64,000 nucleotides of DNA from Tepidiphilus succinatimandens (GCF_006503695.1 NZ_SBIK01000001.1:287759-351758); one strand, 5' to 3'; positions 28,131-37,119 are shown, counted from the stretch's first letter. Made by a program: numbers and translations. The notes: generated by a model not told the origin, from the letters alone.

Positions 28131-29265
28131 TCCCGCCCCCCAGGCACACGCGGGACTCGTACACCACCACGCTCTGGCCCGGCGTGAGTGCCCACTGCGG
28201 CTGCGCGAACACGAGCTCGGCGCGCTCCCCTTCCACCCGCTCGATCTCGCAGGGCGCATCGGGGGAACGATAGCGAGGTTTGGCCGTATACACCCAATGC
28301 GTGTGTGGCGCCCGGCCCGAGATCCAGTGGCAGCGCACCGCCGTGAGCCGGTCGTGCCACAGCGCCGGATGCTCGCGCCCCTGCACCACGTAGAGCACGT
28401 TGGCCGCCACGTCCTTGGCCGCCACGTACCACGCCTCGTGCTCGGCAGGATCCTCGCCGCCCTTCACCCCGCCGATGCCCAGTCCCTTGCGCTGCCCCAA
28501 GGTGTAATACATCACTCCCTGGTGCGTGCCCAGCACGCGCCCGTCGTCGAGCGAGCGGATCTCGCCGGGGCGCGCCGGCAGATAGCGCTGCAGGAATTCG
28601 CGAAACGGCCGCTCGCCGATGAAACAGATCCCGGTCGAATCCTTCTTCTCCGCCACCGGCAGTTCCAGCGCCCGGGCGATTCTGCGCACCTCGCGCTTGT
28701 AGAGCCGCCCCAGCGGAAACATCGAGCGCGAAAGCTGCGCCTGGTCGAGCCGGTAGAGGAAATAGCTCTGATCCTTCGTGCCGTCCTCGGCCTTCAAAAG
28801 CTGATACGTCGCCCCCTCCTCGTCCTCCCAGCGCCGCACCTGAGCGTAATGGCCGGTGGCGATGCGCTCGGCCCCCAGCGCCATGGCATGATCGAGGAAA
28901 CAGGCGAACTTGATCTCGGCGTTGCACAGCACGTCCGGGTTCGGCGTTCGGCCGGCGGCGTATTCGGCGAGGAATTCGGAGAAGACCCGCTCCTTGTACT
29001 CCTTGGCGAAATTGACGACTTCCAGCTCGATGCCCAGCAGATCGCACACACTCACCACGTCGATCAGGTCCTGGCGCGTGGAGCAATACTCCTCGTCGTC
29101 ATCGTCCTCCCAGTTCTTCATGAACACGCCCGTCACGCGCCAGCCCCGCTCCTTCAGAATCCAGGCCGCCACCGACGAATCCACCCCACCCGAGAGCCCC
29201 ACCACCACGTGGCGCCCCTCGCCCGGCTCGACGCCGATCGCATCCCAATCGAGTTGCTCCATCAC
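28090..29265 (-). CDS. mnmA: tRNA-specific 2-thiouridylase
   Basis: 391 residues. It thiolates U34 of tRNA Lys, Glu and Gln. The PP-loop motif [13 protein letters not shown] is at the N-terminus, followed by [14 protein letters not shown], the [12 protein letters not shown] catalytic-Cys motif, [16 protein letters not shown] and [12 protein letters not shown] (second Cys). The C-terminal beta-barrel includes [12 protein letters not shown] and PGQSVVVYE. It starts 6 bp after the NUDIX gene. With ttcA, the window holds two tRNA thiolation enzymes. Confidence 0.97.
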   Translation of the reverse strand: MMEQLDWDAIGVEPGEGRHVVVGLSGGVDSSVAAWILKERGWRVTGVFMKNWEDDDDEEYCSTRQDLIDVVSVCDLLGIELEVVNFAKEYKERVFSEFLAEYAAGRTPNPDVLCNAEIKFACFLDHAMALGAERIATGHYAQVRRWEDEEGATYQLLKAEDGTKDQSYFLYRLDQAQLSRSMFPLGRLYKREVRRIARALELPVAEKKDSTGICFIGERPFREFLQRYLPARPGEIRSLDDGRVLGTHQGVMYYTLGQRKGLGIGGVKGGEDPAEHEAWYVAAKDVAANVLYVVQGREHPALWHDRLTAVRCHWISGRAPHTHWVYTAKPRYRSPDAPCEIERVEGERAELVFAQPQWALTPGQSVVVYESRVCLGGGIIETVGQQEPIGR

Positions 29266-29271
29266 GACTCC

Positions 29272-29733
29272 TCAGCCCGCCAAATGGCGGATCAAATCCA
29301 GGCTGTAGCGCCGCCCCTCGCGCCAATCGCGCACGCAAGAAAGCACCATGGGGCTGCGCAGACGCCCTTCGCGCCCCGCCGCCTCCACTTCTTCCGGCGA
29401 TAGCCACAACGTGCGCAAAATCCCCTCGTCCAGCGCGCGATCGGGCTCCTCGCCCGTCACCTTGCCGGAAAAGGCAAAGCGCAGGTAAGTGAGCGCCCCA
29501 TCGGGCCGGGTCCATTGATACACCCCTACCACGGCATTGGGCACGAACCGCAGGCGCGACTCCTCCAGCGTCTCGCGCACCACCGCCTCGACGAGCGACT
29601 CCCCCGGCTCCAGATGCCCCGCCGGCTGGTTCAGGCGCACGCCGAACTCCGTGTCCTCCTCGACGAACAAAAAGCGCCCCTCACGCTCGATCACCGCCGC
29701 CACCGTCACGTGCGGCCGCCACACTTCGCCCAT
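29272..29733 (-). CDS. NUDIX hydrolase (NudJ-like phosphatase)
   Basis: 153 residues with one Nudix box, GHLEPGESLVEAVVRETLEES. The N-terminal MGEVWRPHVTVAAVIEREGRFLFVEE and the VGVYQWTRPDGALTYLRFAF segment match NudJ, which acts on HMP-PP, GTP and related phosphates. It is encoded just before mnmA, 6 bp apart, as nudJ and mnmA are linked in E. coli. The 215 bp upstream, shared with divergent gst, show no strong motifs. Confidence 0.92.
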   Translation of the reverse strand: MGEVWRPHVTVAAVIEREGRFLFVEEDTEFGVRLNQPAGHLEPGESLVEAVVRETLEESRLRFVPNAVVGVYQWTRPDGALTYLRFAFSGKVTGEEPDRALDEGILRTLWLSPEEVEAAGREGRLRSPMVLSCVRDWREGRRYSLDLIRHLAG

Positions 29734-29948
29734 CGCGCGCCTCAGACTTTACCGAAAAGAGCATTATAAGACCGGCGAAGCAGCCTATGGGCGCCCGAGC
29801 GATCGCCGACACGGCTACAGGACGGCGTCGTGCGGTGCTCGAACGCCCCCCGATCGGAGGGCTTCGCAACCGACCCCGCTCGTAGTGGTTTTTCACGAGA
29901 CCCGGGAGTGTGCGATCATCTTCTGCTCGAAAGCATGAGGAGACGACG

Positions 29949-30578
29949 ATGAAACTCTATGACTATCCGCCCGCGCCGAACCCCCGACGCGTTCGCATCT
30001 TTCTCGCGGAGAAAGGCATCGAAGTGCCGACCGAAGCCGTAGATCTACGCCAGGGTGCGCAACTCAGCGAAGCGTTCCGCCGAATCAACCCGCAGTGCGT
30101 GGTCCCCTACCTCGTGCTCGACGACGGCACCGGCATCAGCGAATCGATCGCCATCTGCCGCTATTTCGAGGCGCTGCAACCCGACCCGCCGCTCTTCGGC
30201 AAGACCCCGCTCGAGCAGGCCCTGGTCGAAATGTGGAGTCGGCGCGCCGAGTTCGAGGGACTGCTCGCCGTCGCCGACGCATTGCGCAATTCCGCACCGG
30301 CTTTCAAGAACCGCGCACTGCCCGGGCACGATGACTACGAGCAGATCCCCGCCCTCGTCGAACGCGGACAGCGCCGCACGAAACGCTTTTTCGACGTCCT
30401 GGAAGAACGGCTCGCGCACTCGACTTTTCTGGCGGGCGATTTCTTTTCAGTGGCCGACATCACCGCCTTCGTCACGGTGGACTTCGCCGGCTGGATCAAG
30501 CTCACGCTGCCAGAAACGCACATCAACGCTCGACGCTGGTACGAAACGGTACGGGCACGGCCGAGCGCGTCCGCCTGA
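29949..30578 (+). CDS. glutathione S-transferase family protein
   Basis: 209 residues. The N-terminal thioredoxin-fold domain is MKLYDYPPAPNPRRVRIFLAEKGIE with the cis-Pro/Glu-Ser site in CVVPYLVLDDGTGISESIAICRYFE (Glu and Ser bind the glutathione gamma-Glu). The C-terminal helical domain has FLAGDFFSVADITAF, a standard N-capping motif. No substrate can be predicted. It is monocistronic by spacing and convergent with the next gene. Confidence 0.9.
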   Translation: MKLYDYPPAPNPRRVRIFLAEKGIEVPTEAVDLRQGAQLSEAFRRINPQCVVPYLVLDDGTGISESIAICRYFEALQPDPPLFGKTPLEQALVEMWSRRAEFEGLLAVADALRNSAPAFKNRALPGHDDYEQIPALVERGQRRTKRFFDVLEERLAHSTFLAGDFFSVADITAFVTVDFAGWIKLTLPETHINARRWYETVRARPSASA

Positions 30579-30593
30579 GCGTCACGAACGAAA

Positions 30594-31169
30594 TCACCGA
30601 CCGACCAAAGCCCCCTTCAGGGACTCCTGCGCAGGCGAAGGACCCAGCCAGATCGCCAGCAGCACCGGGAAGAAACCCGGCTCACGCACCGGCTCCATCA
30701 ACGCCTGTCCATCGACGAGAATGGAAGTTTCTCCATGAAGGTTCTCGGTGATTTCCACGGCGGTCCCTGCTTTCATCTCGCCTGCCGCTGCCATCGCCGC
30801 CCTGAGTCTGGCCAAAGGATCACGAAACGGGGCGAGCGCATCCGGCGCATGATTCTTCTCGAGTCCCTCCCACAGCGCTTCGACAAAGGTGCGTCCGTCC
30901 AAGCGTCGCAGCAAGCGAATCGCAATCACCCGCGGCGGTGGAGACGACAATGCCGCCTCGGCCGTTTCCGCCCGCTGCGGCAGATACAAAGCGATGGCAT
31001 AGACGTCGAAGACGAGTCTCGTACGCACCCCCGAACCGTTGCGCACGAGCACCTGTCCTTCACGTTCGAGGGTTGGTGCGAATTCCCCCTGCCCCTCTCC
31101 GCCCCAAGCCAACGACCCAAAGCACGACAAACCGCACAAGATGAGCATCCAGCGGCGCAAGGTATTCAT
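30594..31169 (-). CDS. chalcone isomerase-like secreted protein
   Basis: 191 residues. A signal peptide (MNTLRRWMLILCGLSCFGSLAWG) precedes a domain of the bacterial chalcone-isomerase-like fold: LVRNGSGVRTRLVFDVYAIALYLP, then IAIRLLRRLDGRTFVEALWEGLEKN and MKAGTAVEITE. Such periplasmic proteins are common in betaproteobacteria; their role is not established and they are not expected to isomerise chalcones. The start at 31169 is preferred for its signal peptide and GGAG box. Confidence 0.82.
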   Translation of the reverse strand: MNTLRRWMLILCGLSCFGSLAWGGEGQGEFAPTLEREGQVLVRNGSGVRTRLVFDVYAIALYLPQRAETAEAALSSPPPRVIAIRLLRRLDGRTFVEALWEGLEKNHAPDALAPFRDPLARLRAAMAAAGEMKAGTAVEITENLHGETSILVDGQALMEPVREPGFFPVLLAIWLGPSPAQESLKGALVGR

Positions 31170-31356
31170 ACAAAACTCCAACAAACGTTTGAATAAAATA
31201 AATGCTAGTGACAATGCTTTCATTCGTCAACGCCCTCATGCGTAGGGTAGCTCGCAGAACCATCGCACCAAGATAGGCGGGCATCCGAGCACCGCGCAAC
31301 GCCGCCATACGGCCGCACCGTAGGTCATTCGCGACGCTCCATAGTATGATCGCCCC

Positions 31357-32271
31357 ATGCCCATCCAATGGTTTCCCGGCCACATGCACGCGGCGCGGCG
31401 CAAGCTCGAAGAGACGCTTGCCGACGTCGACGTGCTCATCGAAGTGCTCGACGCGCGCATTCCCGCAGCGAGCCGAAATCCTCTGCTCGAGACGCTGCGC
31501 CGCAGCCGGCAGCGCCCCTGCCTGAAGCTGCTCAACAAGGCCGACCTCGCCGATCCGGCCCGTACCACCGAATGGATCGCCGCCTTCGAGCGCGAAGAGG
31601 GCGTGCGCGCGCTCGCCGTCTGCGCCAAGAATCCGGCCGACGTGCGCCGTATCCTGCCCGCCTGCGAGCGACTCGCGCCACACCGCAGCGAGCCGACCAA
31701 ACCGCTGCGGCTGATGATCGCCGGCATCCCCAACGTCGGCAAATCCACGCTCCTCAACGCCCTCATCGGCCGCAAGGCCGCCAAGGTCGGGGACGAGCCG
31801 GCCGTGACGAAGAGCGTGCAGCGCTATGATCTTCCGGGCCTGCGCAGCATCACCGACACCCCCGGCCTGATGTGGCCCAAGATCGAATTCGAGGCCGACG
31901 GCTATCTGCTCGCTGCCTGCCACGCCATCGGGCGCAACGCCGTGGCCGAAGAGGAAGTGGCGGCCTTCCTTGCCGAGACCCTGCTCGCCCAAGGATACGC
32001 CGATCGGCTCACCGCACGCTACCGCTTCGATCCCACAGGCATGAACGGCGAAGAGATCGTCGAGGCCGTCGGCGAGCGGCGCGGCTGCCGGCGCAAGGGC
32101 GGCGAGCTCGACCGGGAAAAGGCGGCCAATATCCTCCTGCAGGATTTTCGCGAGGGCAAGCTCGGCCCCCTCACCCTGGAGACGCCCGCCTCGCGTGCCG
32201 CCATGATCGCTGCGCACGAAGAAGCGGCGCGCGTCAGCGCCGAAGAAAACGCTCAGCCGACCAGCCGGTAG
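31357..32271 (+). CDS. ribosome biogenesis GTPase YlqF/RbgA
   Basis: 304 residues. It is a circularly permuted GTPase: G4 (NKADLAD, ~residue 62) comes before G1 (GIPNVGKSTLLNAL, ~125) and G3 (DTPG, ~168). The N-terminal MPIQWFPGHMHAARRKL is diagnostic of the RbgA family, which acts in large-subunit assembly. The C-terminal part is an RNA-binding helical region. The last 19 bp overlap the tonB gene on the other strand. Confidence 0.94.
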   Translation: MPIQWFPGHMHAARRKLEETLADVDVLIEVLDARIPAASRNPLLETLRRSRQRPCLKLLNKADLADPARTTEWIAAFEREEGVRALAVCAKNPADVRRILPACERLAPHRSEPTKPLRLMIAGIPNVGKSTLLNALIGRKAAKVGDEPAVTKSVQRYDLPGLRSITDTPGLMWPKIEFEADGYLLAACHAIGRNAVAEEEVAAFLAETLLAQGYADRLTARYRFDPTGMNGEEIVEAVGERRGCRRKGGELDREKAANILLQDFREGKLGPLTLETPASRAAMIAAHEEAARVSAEENAQPTSR

Positions 32272-33146
32272 CCAATCGGCACCGTGAACCCCCCTAGGGC
32301 GCACACGGCCGCGTCCCCCTCCAGCGCCGCCACCGCCTCGCGCACGAGCGCGAGCGCCGCCTCGTCGAGCCAGGGGGCACCGGAGGATCGCTCGAGCTGC
32401 ACGACCGCCTTCCCTCCCGAGCAATGGAGCCGCACCCACACGGTCCCCTCCACACCGAGGCGCCGCGCCTTCGGCGGATAGACCTTGTGCGCCTCGAGCC
32501 AGGCGCGCAGCCGCTCGGACCAGGGCGCCCCGCCCTTGGAACCAGCACCCCCGCCCCCTTCTCCCTCCTTTCCGGAAGACGGCCCGGACGCCCCGTTCCC
32601 GCGTCCGCCCGCGCCCGCCCCTTCGCCCGTCGCAACGGCAGGCTCGGCACCGCCGCGCCCCTCGCCCGCTTCCTGCGAGGCCCCCTGCGATGGAGCATTT
32701 CCCTCCTCGCTGGCCGGCACGGCCGCTTTGACCTCGGGTAGCGCTTCCGCAGGGGGGATCCGCTTCTCGGGCAAGGGCATGTGCACCGGCTTCACCGCCA
32801 CGGCTCGCGGCGCAGCCGTCGTCCGAATAGGAGCGGGCATCGAGGGCCGAGAGGGGGGCGCGTGCGGCGAAACCTCGGCCGGCGGCTCGGACACAGGTGC
32901 CGCGAACCCACCCTCCCCCCCTCCCGCCTCGCCCGCAGCGGCCGAATCCGGCGCCTCCTCCACCGGCCCGATCAAGGTCACGGCAAAAGGAGGCGGCTCG
33001 CGCGGCGGCCAGGCGGACGAGAGTCCCGCCGCCAGCAGGCCGAAGGCGAGCGCATGGACCGCGAGCGCCAAGGCCCACGCCGCCAGCGACGGCCGCCATT
33101 GCCGGCCCCCACGCCGCGCCGTCCCCCCGAACGAATCTTCTTGCAT
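32253..33146 (-). CDS. TonB-family energy transducer
   Basis: 297 residues. One N-terminal transmembrane helix (AAWALALAVHALAFGLLAAGL) with the SxxxH-like His anchors it in the inner membrane. A long Pro/Ala/Glu- and Gly-rich periplasmic spacer (~45-205) follows, then a C-terminal TonB domain (LRAWLEAHKVYPPKARRLGVEGTVWVRL; SSGAPWLDEAALALVREA). It should energise outer-membrane receptors such as the one at 38048-40369. No exbB/exbD are nearby in this window. Confidence 0.9.
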   Translation of the reverse strand: MQEDSFGGTARRGGRQWRPSLAAWALALAVHALAFGLLAAGLSSAWPPREPPPFAVTLIGPVEEAPDSAAAGEAGGGEGGFAAPVSEPPAEVSPHAPPSRPSMPAPIRTTAAPRAVAVKPVHMPLPEKRIPPAEALPEVKAAVPASEEGNAPSQGASQEAGEGRGGAEPAVATGEGAGAGGRGNGASGPSSGKEGEGGGGAGSKGGAPWSERLRAWLEAHKVYPPKARRLGVEGTVWVRLHCSGGKAVVQLERSSGAPWLDEAALALVREAVAALEGDAAVCALGGFTVPIGYRLVG

Positions 33147-33265
33147 CGAAGCATTTCAATGAAAGGCAAAGAGGGATTATCGCACTGGCACCTCGCCGGA
33201 GCGCGCTTCCCTTCGCCGCGCCGGATTTACGCTATCATTGAACATACCCCAGAGGGAGCGAGACC

Positions 33266-33832
33266 ATGACCGACAAAATCCCCGACCCGGTGCCCCAACA
33301 CCCGCTGCTCGAGGGAAAACCCGAGATCGCACGGGGACGCTACAGCATCGTGCTCGAGAAGGGAGACGGCGAGCGCGTCTATAAGATCATCACCCATCCG
33401 GACGAATACCTGCTCTACGCTGCCGACGACCGCCCCCAGGGACCGCATTTCCCCACCGTCTACGCCTACCACGGCATCATCGGACGCGCCAGCAACGGTT
33501 TTCCCATGCACCTTTTCGAGGTGGAAAAGCTCTATCCCATCCCCGAAACCAGCCCCGCCGCCGACGCCGCCCGTCGGCTGATCCACGCCTGGTGGGATCT
33601 GTGCCAGCAGTGGCAGCAGCTGGGCCAGATGATGGGCCGCATCGCGCTGCAGCAGCTCACCGAGCTCAAGCCGCCGCCGTTCGATGCCGGCATGAAACAG
33701 GCAGTAGAGACGCTGGCGCGCTTCGCCGAAACCTATCGCGTGATTCCTGATCTGCTTAGCCGCGACAACCTCATGATGCGCAAGGACGGCACGCTGGTCT
33801 TCTCCGACCCCATCCGTCCCGGCAAGGACTGA
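33266..33832 (+). CDS. small protein resembling a degenerate protein kinase fold
   Basis: 188-residue protein without a family I can name. It has a good ribosome site (GAGGGAGCGAG) before the ATG. The N-terminal half includes ARGRYSIVLEKGDGERVYKII, which resembles a kinase beta-strand pair with a Lys. The C-terminus (IPDLLSRDNLMMRKDGTLV, then FSDP) resembles a kinase catalytic loop and metal-binding Asp, as in small phage-type kinase-like proteins. The Asp-to-Asn spacing is one residue longer than normal, so activity is doubtful. No signal or membrane segment. Confidence 0.65.
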   Translation: MTDKIPDPVPQHPLLEGKPEIARGRYSIVLEKGDGERVYKIITHPDEYLLYAADDRPQGPHFPTVYAYHGIIGRASNGFPMHLFEVEKLYPIPETSPAADAARRLIHAWWDLCQQWQQLGQMMGRIALQQLTELKPPPFDAGMKQAVETLARFAETYRVIPDLLSRDNLMMRKDGTLVFSDPIRPGKD

Positions 33833-33835
33833 GGC

Positions 33836-34708
33836 TCAGGCGATCTTCGCCTCCAGCACCCACCCGCCCTGCCCCGGCGCTTCCTCCAGCTGTCCGGCGA
33901 GCCAGGGCAAGCCTTCCTGCAGCCGCTGTGCCAACACATAGGGCGGATGCAGCACCACCAGGCCGCTCGCCGTCATGCCGCGGCCGCCCACGGGGGGCGG
34001 CGCCACCTGCAGCTCCACCCGCAGATGATCCTCCGGCGCGAGGTTCACCAGACGCCGGCGCAGCTCCTCCGCCTCCACCCGACGCAGGCGCGGGTACCAC
34101 ACGAGCACCGTCGCCTGCGGAAACTTTTCCAGCATCGCCCGCACGGCCGGGATGAGCCGCACGTAGTCGCCGCGCACTTCATAGGGCGGATCGATGAGGA
34201 TCACGCCGCGGCGCGAGGGCGGCGGCAGCACCTGCAGTGCGCCGGCAAAACCGTCGCTCGACAGGCAGCGCACCTGCGCGTCTCCGGCAAAGAGCCGCTC
34301 GAGCGCGGCGAAATCGCGCGGATGGCGCTCGAAACACACCAGCCGATCGCCCCCCTTGCCGCGGGCGCCACTGCGGGCAAACTGCCGTGCGATCGCCGGC
34401 GACCCGGGATAGAGCTCCAGGCGCCCAGCGGGATTGAACGCCGCCACGGCCTCCAGATACGCGGAAAACACCGCCGGCGCCTTGGCGCGCGCCGCCCACA
34501 GGCGCGCGATCCCTTCACGGAATTCGTGGCTCGCCTGGGCACCACCTACCCCAGCCCCCAGTCGATAGAGGCCGGCACCGGCATGGGTGTCGACGTAGGT
34601 CCAGGGCGCAGGCTTTTCGTTGAAGTAGGCCAGCACCTCGGCCAGCACCCAGTGCTTGAGCACGTCGGCATGGTTGCCGGCGTGGAAACCATGACGATAG
34701 CTCAGCAC
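33836..34708 (-). CDS. rlmJ: 23S rRNA (adenine(2030)-N(6))-methyltransferase
   Basis: 290 residues. RlmJ methylates A2030 of 23S rRNA. The N-terminal MLSYRHGFHAGNHADVLKHWVL is diagnostic, followed by YVDTHAGAGLYRL (SAM site) and GVILIDPPYEVRGDYVRL, the N6-adenine MTase DPPY catalytic motif. It lies 19 bp downstream of cysK on the minus strand, convergent with the kinase-like gene (3 bp apart). Confidence 0.96.
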   Translation of the reverse strand: MLSYRHGFHAGNHADVLKHWVLAEVLAYFNEKPAPWTYVDTHAGAGLYRLGAGVGGAQASHEFREGIARLWAARAKAPAVFSAYLEAVAAFNPAGRLELYPGSPAIARQFARSGARGKGGDRLVCFERHPRDFAALERLFAGDAQVRCLSSDGFAGALQVLPPPSRRGVILIDPPYEVRGDYVRLIPAVRAMLEKFPQATVLVWYPRLRRVEAEELRRRLVNLAPEDHLRVELQVAPPPVGGRGMTASGLVVLHPPYVLAQRLQEGLPWLAGQLEEAPGQGGWVLEAKIA

Positions 34709-34727
34709 TGCCCTTTCCTTTCGCGCT

Positions 34728-35708
34728 TCATCGAACCGGCAGGCCGGAGGCGTCGAACATGCCTTCGAAAAGCGCCGTGCTCAGGTAGCGTTCGCCCGAA
34801 TCGGGCAGAATGACGACGATCGTCTTTCCGGCGTATTCCTCGCGTTTGGCAAGGCGCAGCGCCGCCGCCACCGCCGCGCCGCTCGAAATCCCGGCAAGGA
34901 TTCCCTCCTCACGGGCAAGCCGCCGGGCGGTCTCCATCGCCTCCTCGTCGCCCACCTGCTCGATCAAGTCGATGAGCGACAGATCGAGCACCTCCGGCAC
35001 GAACCCCGCGCCGATGCCCTGAATCTTGTGCGGCCCGGGCTTCACCGGTAGCCCTTCGCGCGTCTGCGTGAGCACCGGGCTACCCGCAGGTTCCACCGCC
35101 ACCGACACGACGGGCTTGCCGCGGGTTTTTTTGAGGTAACGGCTCACGCCGGTGATGGTCCCGCCAGTGCCCACGCCAGCGACGAAGACATCCACCTGTC
35201 CGTCGGTATCGTGCCAGATCTCCGGCCCCGTGGTCTGCTCGTGGATGGCCGGATTGGCCGGATTGCGGAACTGCTGCAGCATCACGTAGCGCCGAGGGTC
35301 GGAAGCGGCGATCGCCTCGGCCCGCTCGATCGCGCCCTTCATCCCCTTGGCCCCTTCGGTGAGCACGAGCTTCGCCCCGAAGACGGCCAAAAGCTTCCGG
35401 CGCTCCAGGCTCATCGTCTCGGGCATGGTGAGCGTGAGGGGAATCCCCTTGGCCGCAGCCACGAATGCGAGCGCGATCCCCGTGTTGCCGCTCGTCGGCT
35501 CGATGAGCTCCTTGCCCGGACCGAGCAGGCCGCGGCGCTCGGCATCGGCCACCATGGACGCCCCGATGCGGCACTTCACCGAAAAAGCAGGATTGCGCGC
35601 CTCGATCTTGGCGAGTACCGTCGCCTTGGCCCCGGCAGTGAGGCGATTCAAGCGCACGAGCGGCGTGCGCCCGATGGAGGCAGGGTTATCGGCAAACCAG
35701 TTGGCCAT
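34728..35708 (-). CDS. cysK: cysteine synthase A
   Basis: 326-residue PLP enzyme making cysteine from O-acetylserine and sulfide. The PLP lysine is in [14 protein letters not shown], the substrate loop in [16 protein letters not shown], and the phosphate-binding Gly-rich loop in [15 protein letters not shown]. The Ser of [13 protein letters not shown] is also conserved. The sequence around the Lys matches CysK rather than CysM. It is transcribed divergently from tRNA-Asn. Confidence 0.95.
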   Translation of the reverse strand: MANWFADNPASIGRTPLVRLNRLTAGAKATVLAKIEARNPAFSVKCRIGASMVADAERRGLLGPGKELIEPTSGNTGIALAFVAAAKGIPLTLTMPETMSLERRKLLAVFGAKLVLTEGAKGMKGAIERAEAIAASDPRRYVMLQQFRNPANPAIHEQTTGPEIWHDTDGQVDVFVAGVGTGGTITGVSRYLKKTRGKPVVSVAVEPAGSPVLTQTREGLPVKPGPHKIQGIGAGFVPEVLDLSLIDLIEQVGDEEAMETARRLAREEGILAGISSGAAVAAALRLAKREEYAGKTIVVILPDSGERYLSTALFEGMFDASGLPVR

Positions 35709-35825
35709 CGTCTCTCTCCTCGATCAAGCGATGGTCGCATGATACCCTGCGCCGCACTGTCGCCCTACAACCCGCCGCTCGAAGCTCATGACGATTCGGA
35801 CATAAGCCGACTACGCCCGATCGTC

Positions 35826-35853
35826 TTGACACGGATGGGCCGTCCGCTATAAT
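35826..35853 (+). promoter_or_regulatory. sigma-70 promoter of tRNA-Asn
   Basis: Perfect consensus hexamers TTGACA (35826-35831) and TATAAT (35848-35853), 16 bp apart, with the -10 element 12 bp before the mature tRNA 5' end. The interval is GC-rich as in strong stable-RNA promoters. Confidence 0.93.
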
Positions 35854-35865
35854 TCGAGCCTCTCT

Positions 35866-35941
35866 TCCCCGATAGCTCAGTCGGTAGAGCAACGGACTGT
35901 TAATCCGTGGGTCGCAGGTTCGAGCCCTGCTCGGGGAGCCA
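35866..35941 (+). tRNA. tRNA-Asn (GTT)
   Basis: 76-nt cloverleaf with encoded CCA. The acceptor stem TCCCCGA/TCGGGGA is perfectly paired, the D-arm begins AGCTC, the anticodon GTT (35899-35901) is in a 7-nt loop on a 5-bp stem ACGGA/TCCGT, and the T-arm contains GGTTCGAGCC. The discriminator base is G, as expected for tRNA-Asn. Confidence 0.98.
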
Positions 35942-36000
35942 ATACATGCCTGCCTTTCTTTTCCATTCGCCTGCTCGATGAATCGAGCCGGGGTCTTTCG

Positions 36001-36429
36001 GTGCGACTCTGGTCACTCCACCCCGCGCTGCTCGATGCCAAAGGGCTCGTCGCCCTGTGGCGCGAGGGGCTGCTCGCCCAGGCGGTGCTCGCCGGGGCCA
36101 CGCGCGGCTACCGCCACCATCCGCAGCTCGTGCGCTTCCGCGCGCATCCGATGCCGCTCACGGCGATCGCCGCCTATCTGCACGCGGTGGCCGACGAAGC
36201 CGAAGCGCGCAACTACCGCTTCGATCGCGCGAAACTTCCGCCCCGCGAGAGCGTCGCACCCATCGAAGTCAGCGAGGGACAACTCGCCCACGAATTCGCC
36301 CACCTGCTGCGCAAGCTGGAGCAACGCGACCCAGCGCGCGCGGCGCGGCTCTCCGGCACGGCACCGCTGCCGCATCCGCTGATGCGCGTGGTGCCCGGGC
36401 CGGTGGCCGAGTGGGAAGTCGGGCGCTGA
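36001..36429 (+). CDS. pyrimidine dimer DNA glycosylase/endonuclease V-like protein
   Basis: 142 residues. It begins with the conserved start of this small family, MRLWSLHPALLDAKGLVALWREGLLAQAVL, followed by GYRHHPQLVRF and LHAVADEAEARNYRFDRAKL. The family shares the T4 endonuclease V fold, which excises UV-induced pyrimidine dimers; activity has not been tested for most members. The start codon is GTG at 36001. Its last 20 codons are duplicated 689 bp downstream, behind hicAB. Confidence 0.75.
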   Translation: MRLWSLHPALLDAKGLVALWREGLLAQAVLAGATRGYRHHPQLVRFRAHPMPLTAIAAYLHAVADEAEARNYRFDRAKLPPRESVAPIEVSEGQLAHEFAHLLRKLEQRDPARAARLSGTAPLPHPLMRVVPGPVAEWEVGR

Positions 36430-36430
36430 A
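36369..36430 (+). repeat. direct repeat, copy 1 (3' end of the glycosylase-like gene)
   Basis: 62-bp segment identical at 61 of 62 positions to 37058-37119; the single difference is A at 36410 versus G at 37099. In this copy it is the natural end of the glycosylase-like gene, including the stop codon. Confidence 0.95.
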
Positions 36431-36499
36431 CCTCTCGCCATGCGCTCGCAAGAAGGCACAGGTGCGTCCGCGCGGTTTCGAGTGGAATACTCGAAACAA

Positions 36500-36524
36500 G
36501 GCAAGGGTCGACCGTGCCCTTGCC
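36500..36524 (+). other. stem-loop upstream of hicA
   Basis: Inverted repeat GGCAAGGG-N9-CCCTTGCC in the 199-bp gap between the glycosylase-like gene and hicA. It has no U-run. It may end transcription of the upstream gene or belong to the hicAB leader. Confidence 0.3.
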
Positions 36525-36628
36525 GTCTCCGTCGACACCGATTGCCAGGCGCCTCTCGGCCTTACGGAGATGGGATGCGGCTGCCCCACGAAGACACCTG
36601 CCCGTATCGCTGGGATACAATGCCCGAC

Positions 36629-36823
36629 ATGAAAGTCAAAGAATTCATCTCGCTGCTCGAACGCGACGGCTGGATTCAGGTACGGCAAAAAGGTAGTCAC
36701 CGCCAGTTTCGCCACCCGACCAAGCCGGGTACGGTTACCGTCGCCGGCAAGCCAAGCGCCGACATCCCTCCCGGGACGCTTGCCAGTGCGCTCAAACAAG
36801 CCGGCCTCACCCTAGGAGAATGA
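36629..36823 (+). CDS. hicA: HicA family toxin (mRNA interferase)
   Basis: 64 residues, full length for HicA. It has the double-stranded-RNA-binding-like fold and the catalytic His24 in QKGSHRQFRHP, followed by KPSADIPPGTLASALKQAGL. HicA cleaves mRNA until neutralised by HicB. A start three codons upstream (MPD) is possible; a TACAAT-like hexamer overlaps that ATG. It is followed 1 bp later by hicB. Confidence 0.92.
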   Translation: MKVKEFISLLERDGWIQVRQKGSHRQFRHPTKPGTVTVAGKPSADIPPGTLASALKQAGLTLGE

Positions 36824-36824
36824 G

Positions 36825-37037
36825 ATGCGCTACATGGTCATCATCGAACGCAGCCCCCAGGGATACGGCGCCTACGTTCCCGATCTGCCAGGCTGCATTG
36901 CCGTTGCTGACACAGAAGAAGAAGTGCGCCGCCTCATCCAAGAAGCCATCGAATTCCACCTCGAAGGGCTCAAGGAAGAAGGGAAAGAAATTCCCGCTCC
37001 TCGCTCCTACGGCGAATTCGTCGAAATCCCGGCCTGA
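36825..37037 (+). CDS. hicB: HicB family antitoxin (short form)
   Basis: 70 residues with the HicB partial RNase H fold: MRYMVIIERSPQGYGAYVPDLPGCIAVADTEEEV and LIQEAIEFHLEGLKEEG. It lacks the C-terminal DNA-binding domain found in longer HicB proteins, so autoregulation may need another factor. A GGAG box lies within the hicA end. Confidence 0.92.
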   Translation: MRYMVIIERSPQGYGAYVPDLPGCIAVADTEEEVRRLIQEAIEFHLEGLKEEGKEIPAPRSYGEFVEIPA

Positions 37038-37057
37038 ACCTCGCGCAGGCGCTGCTC

Positions 37058-37119
37058 GCCGCATCCGCTGATGCGCGTGGTGCCCGGGCCGGTGGCCGGG
37101 TGGGAAGTCGGGCGCTGAA
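37058..37119 (+). repeat. direct repeat, copy 2 (orphan gene end)
   Basis: Second copy of the 62-bp repeat, lying 20 bp after hicB and not part of any complete gene. Together with copy 1 it brackets the hicAB pair. See copy 1 for the alignment. Confidence 0.95.

Noticed and set aside
35866-35941. tRNA-Asn as an integration site for a genomic island
   Set aside because: No copy of the tRNA 3' end and no integrase were found downstream. The nearby repeat belongs to the glycosylase-like gene instead.
36500-36524. Stem-loop before hicA as an intrinsic terminator
   Set aside because: No U-tract follows; kept only as an unassigned stem-loop.
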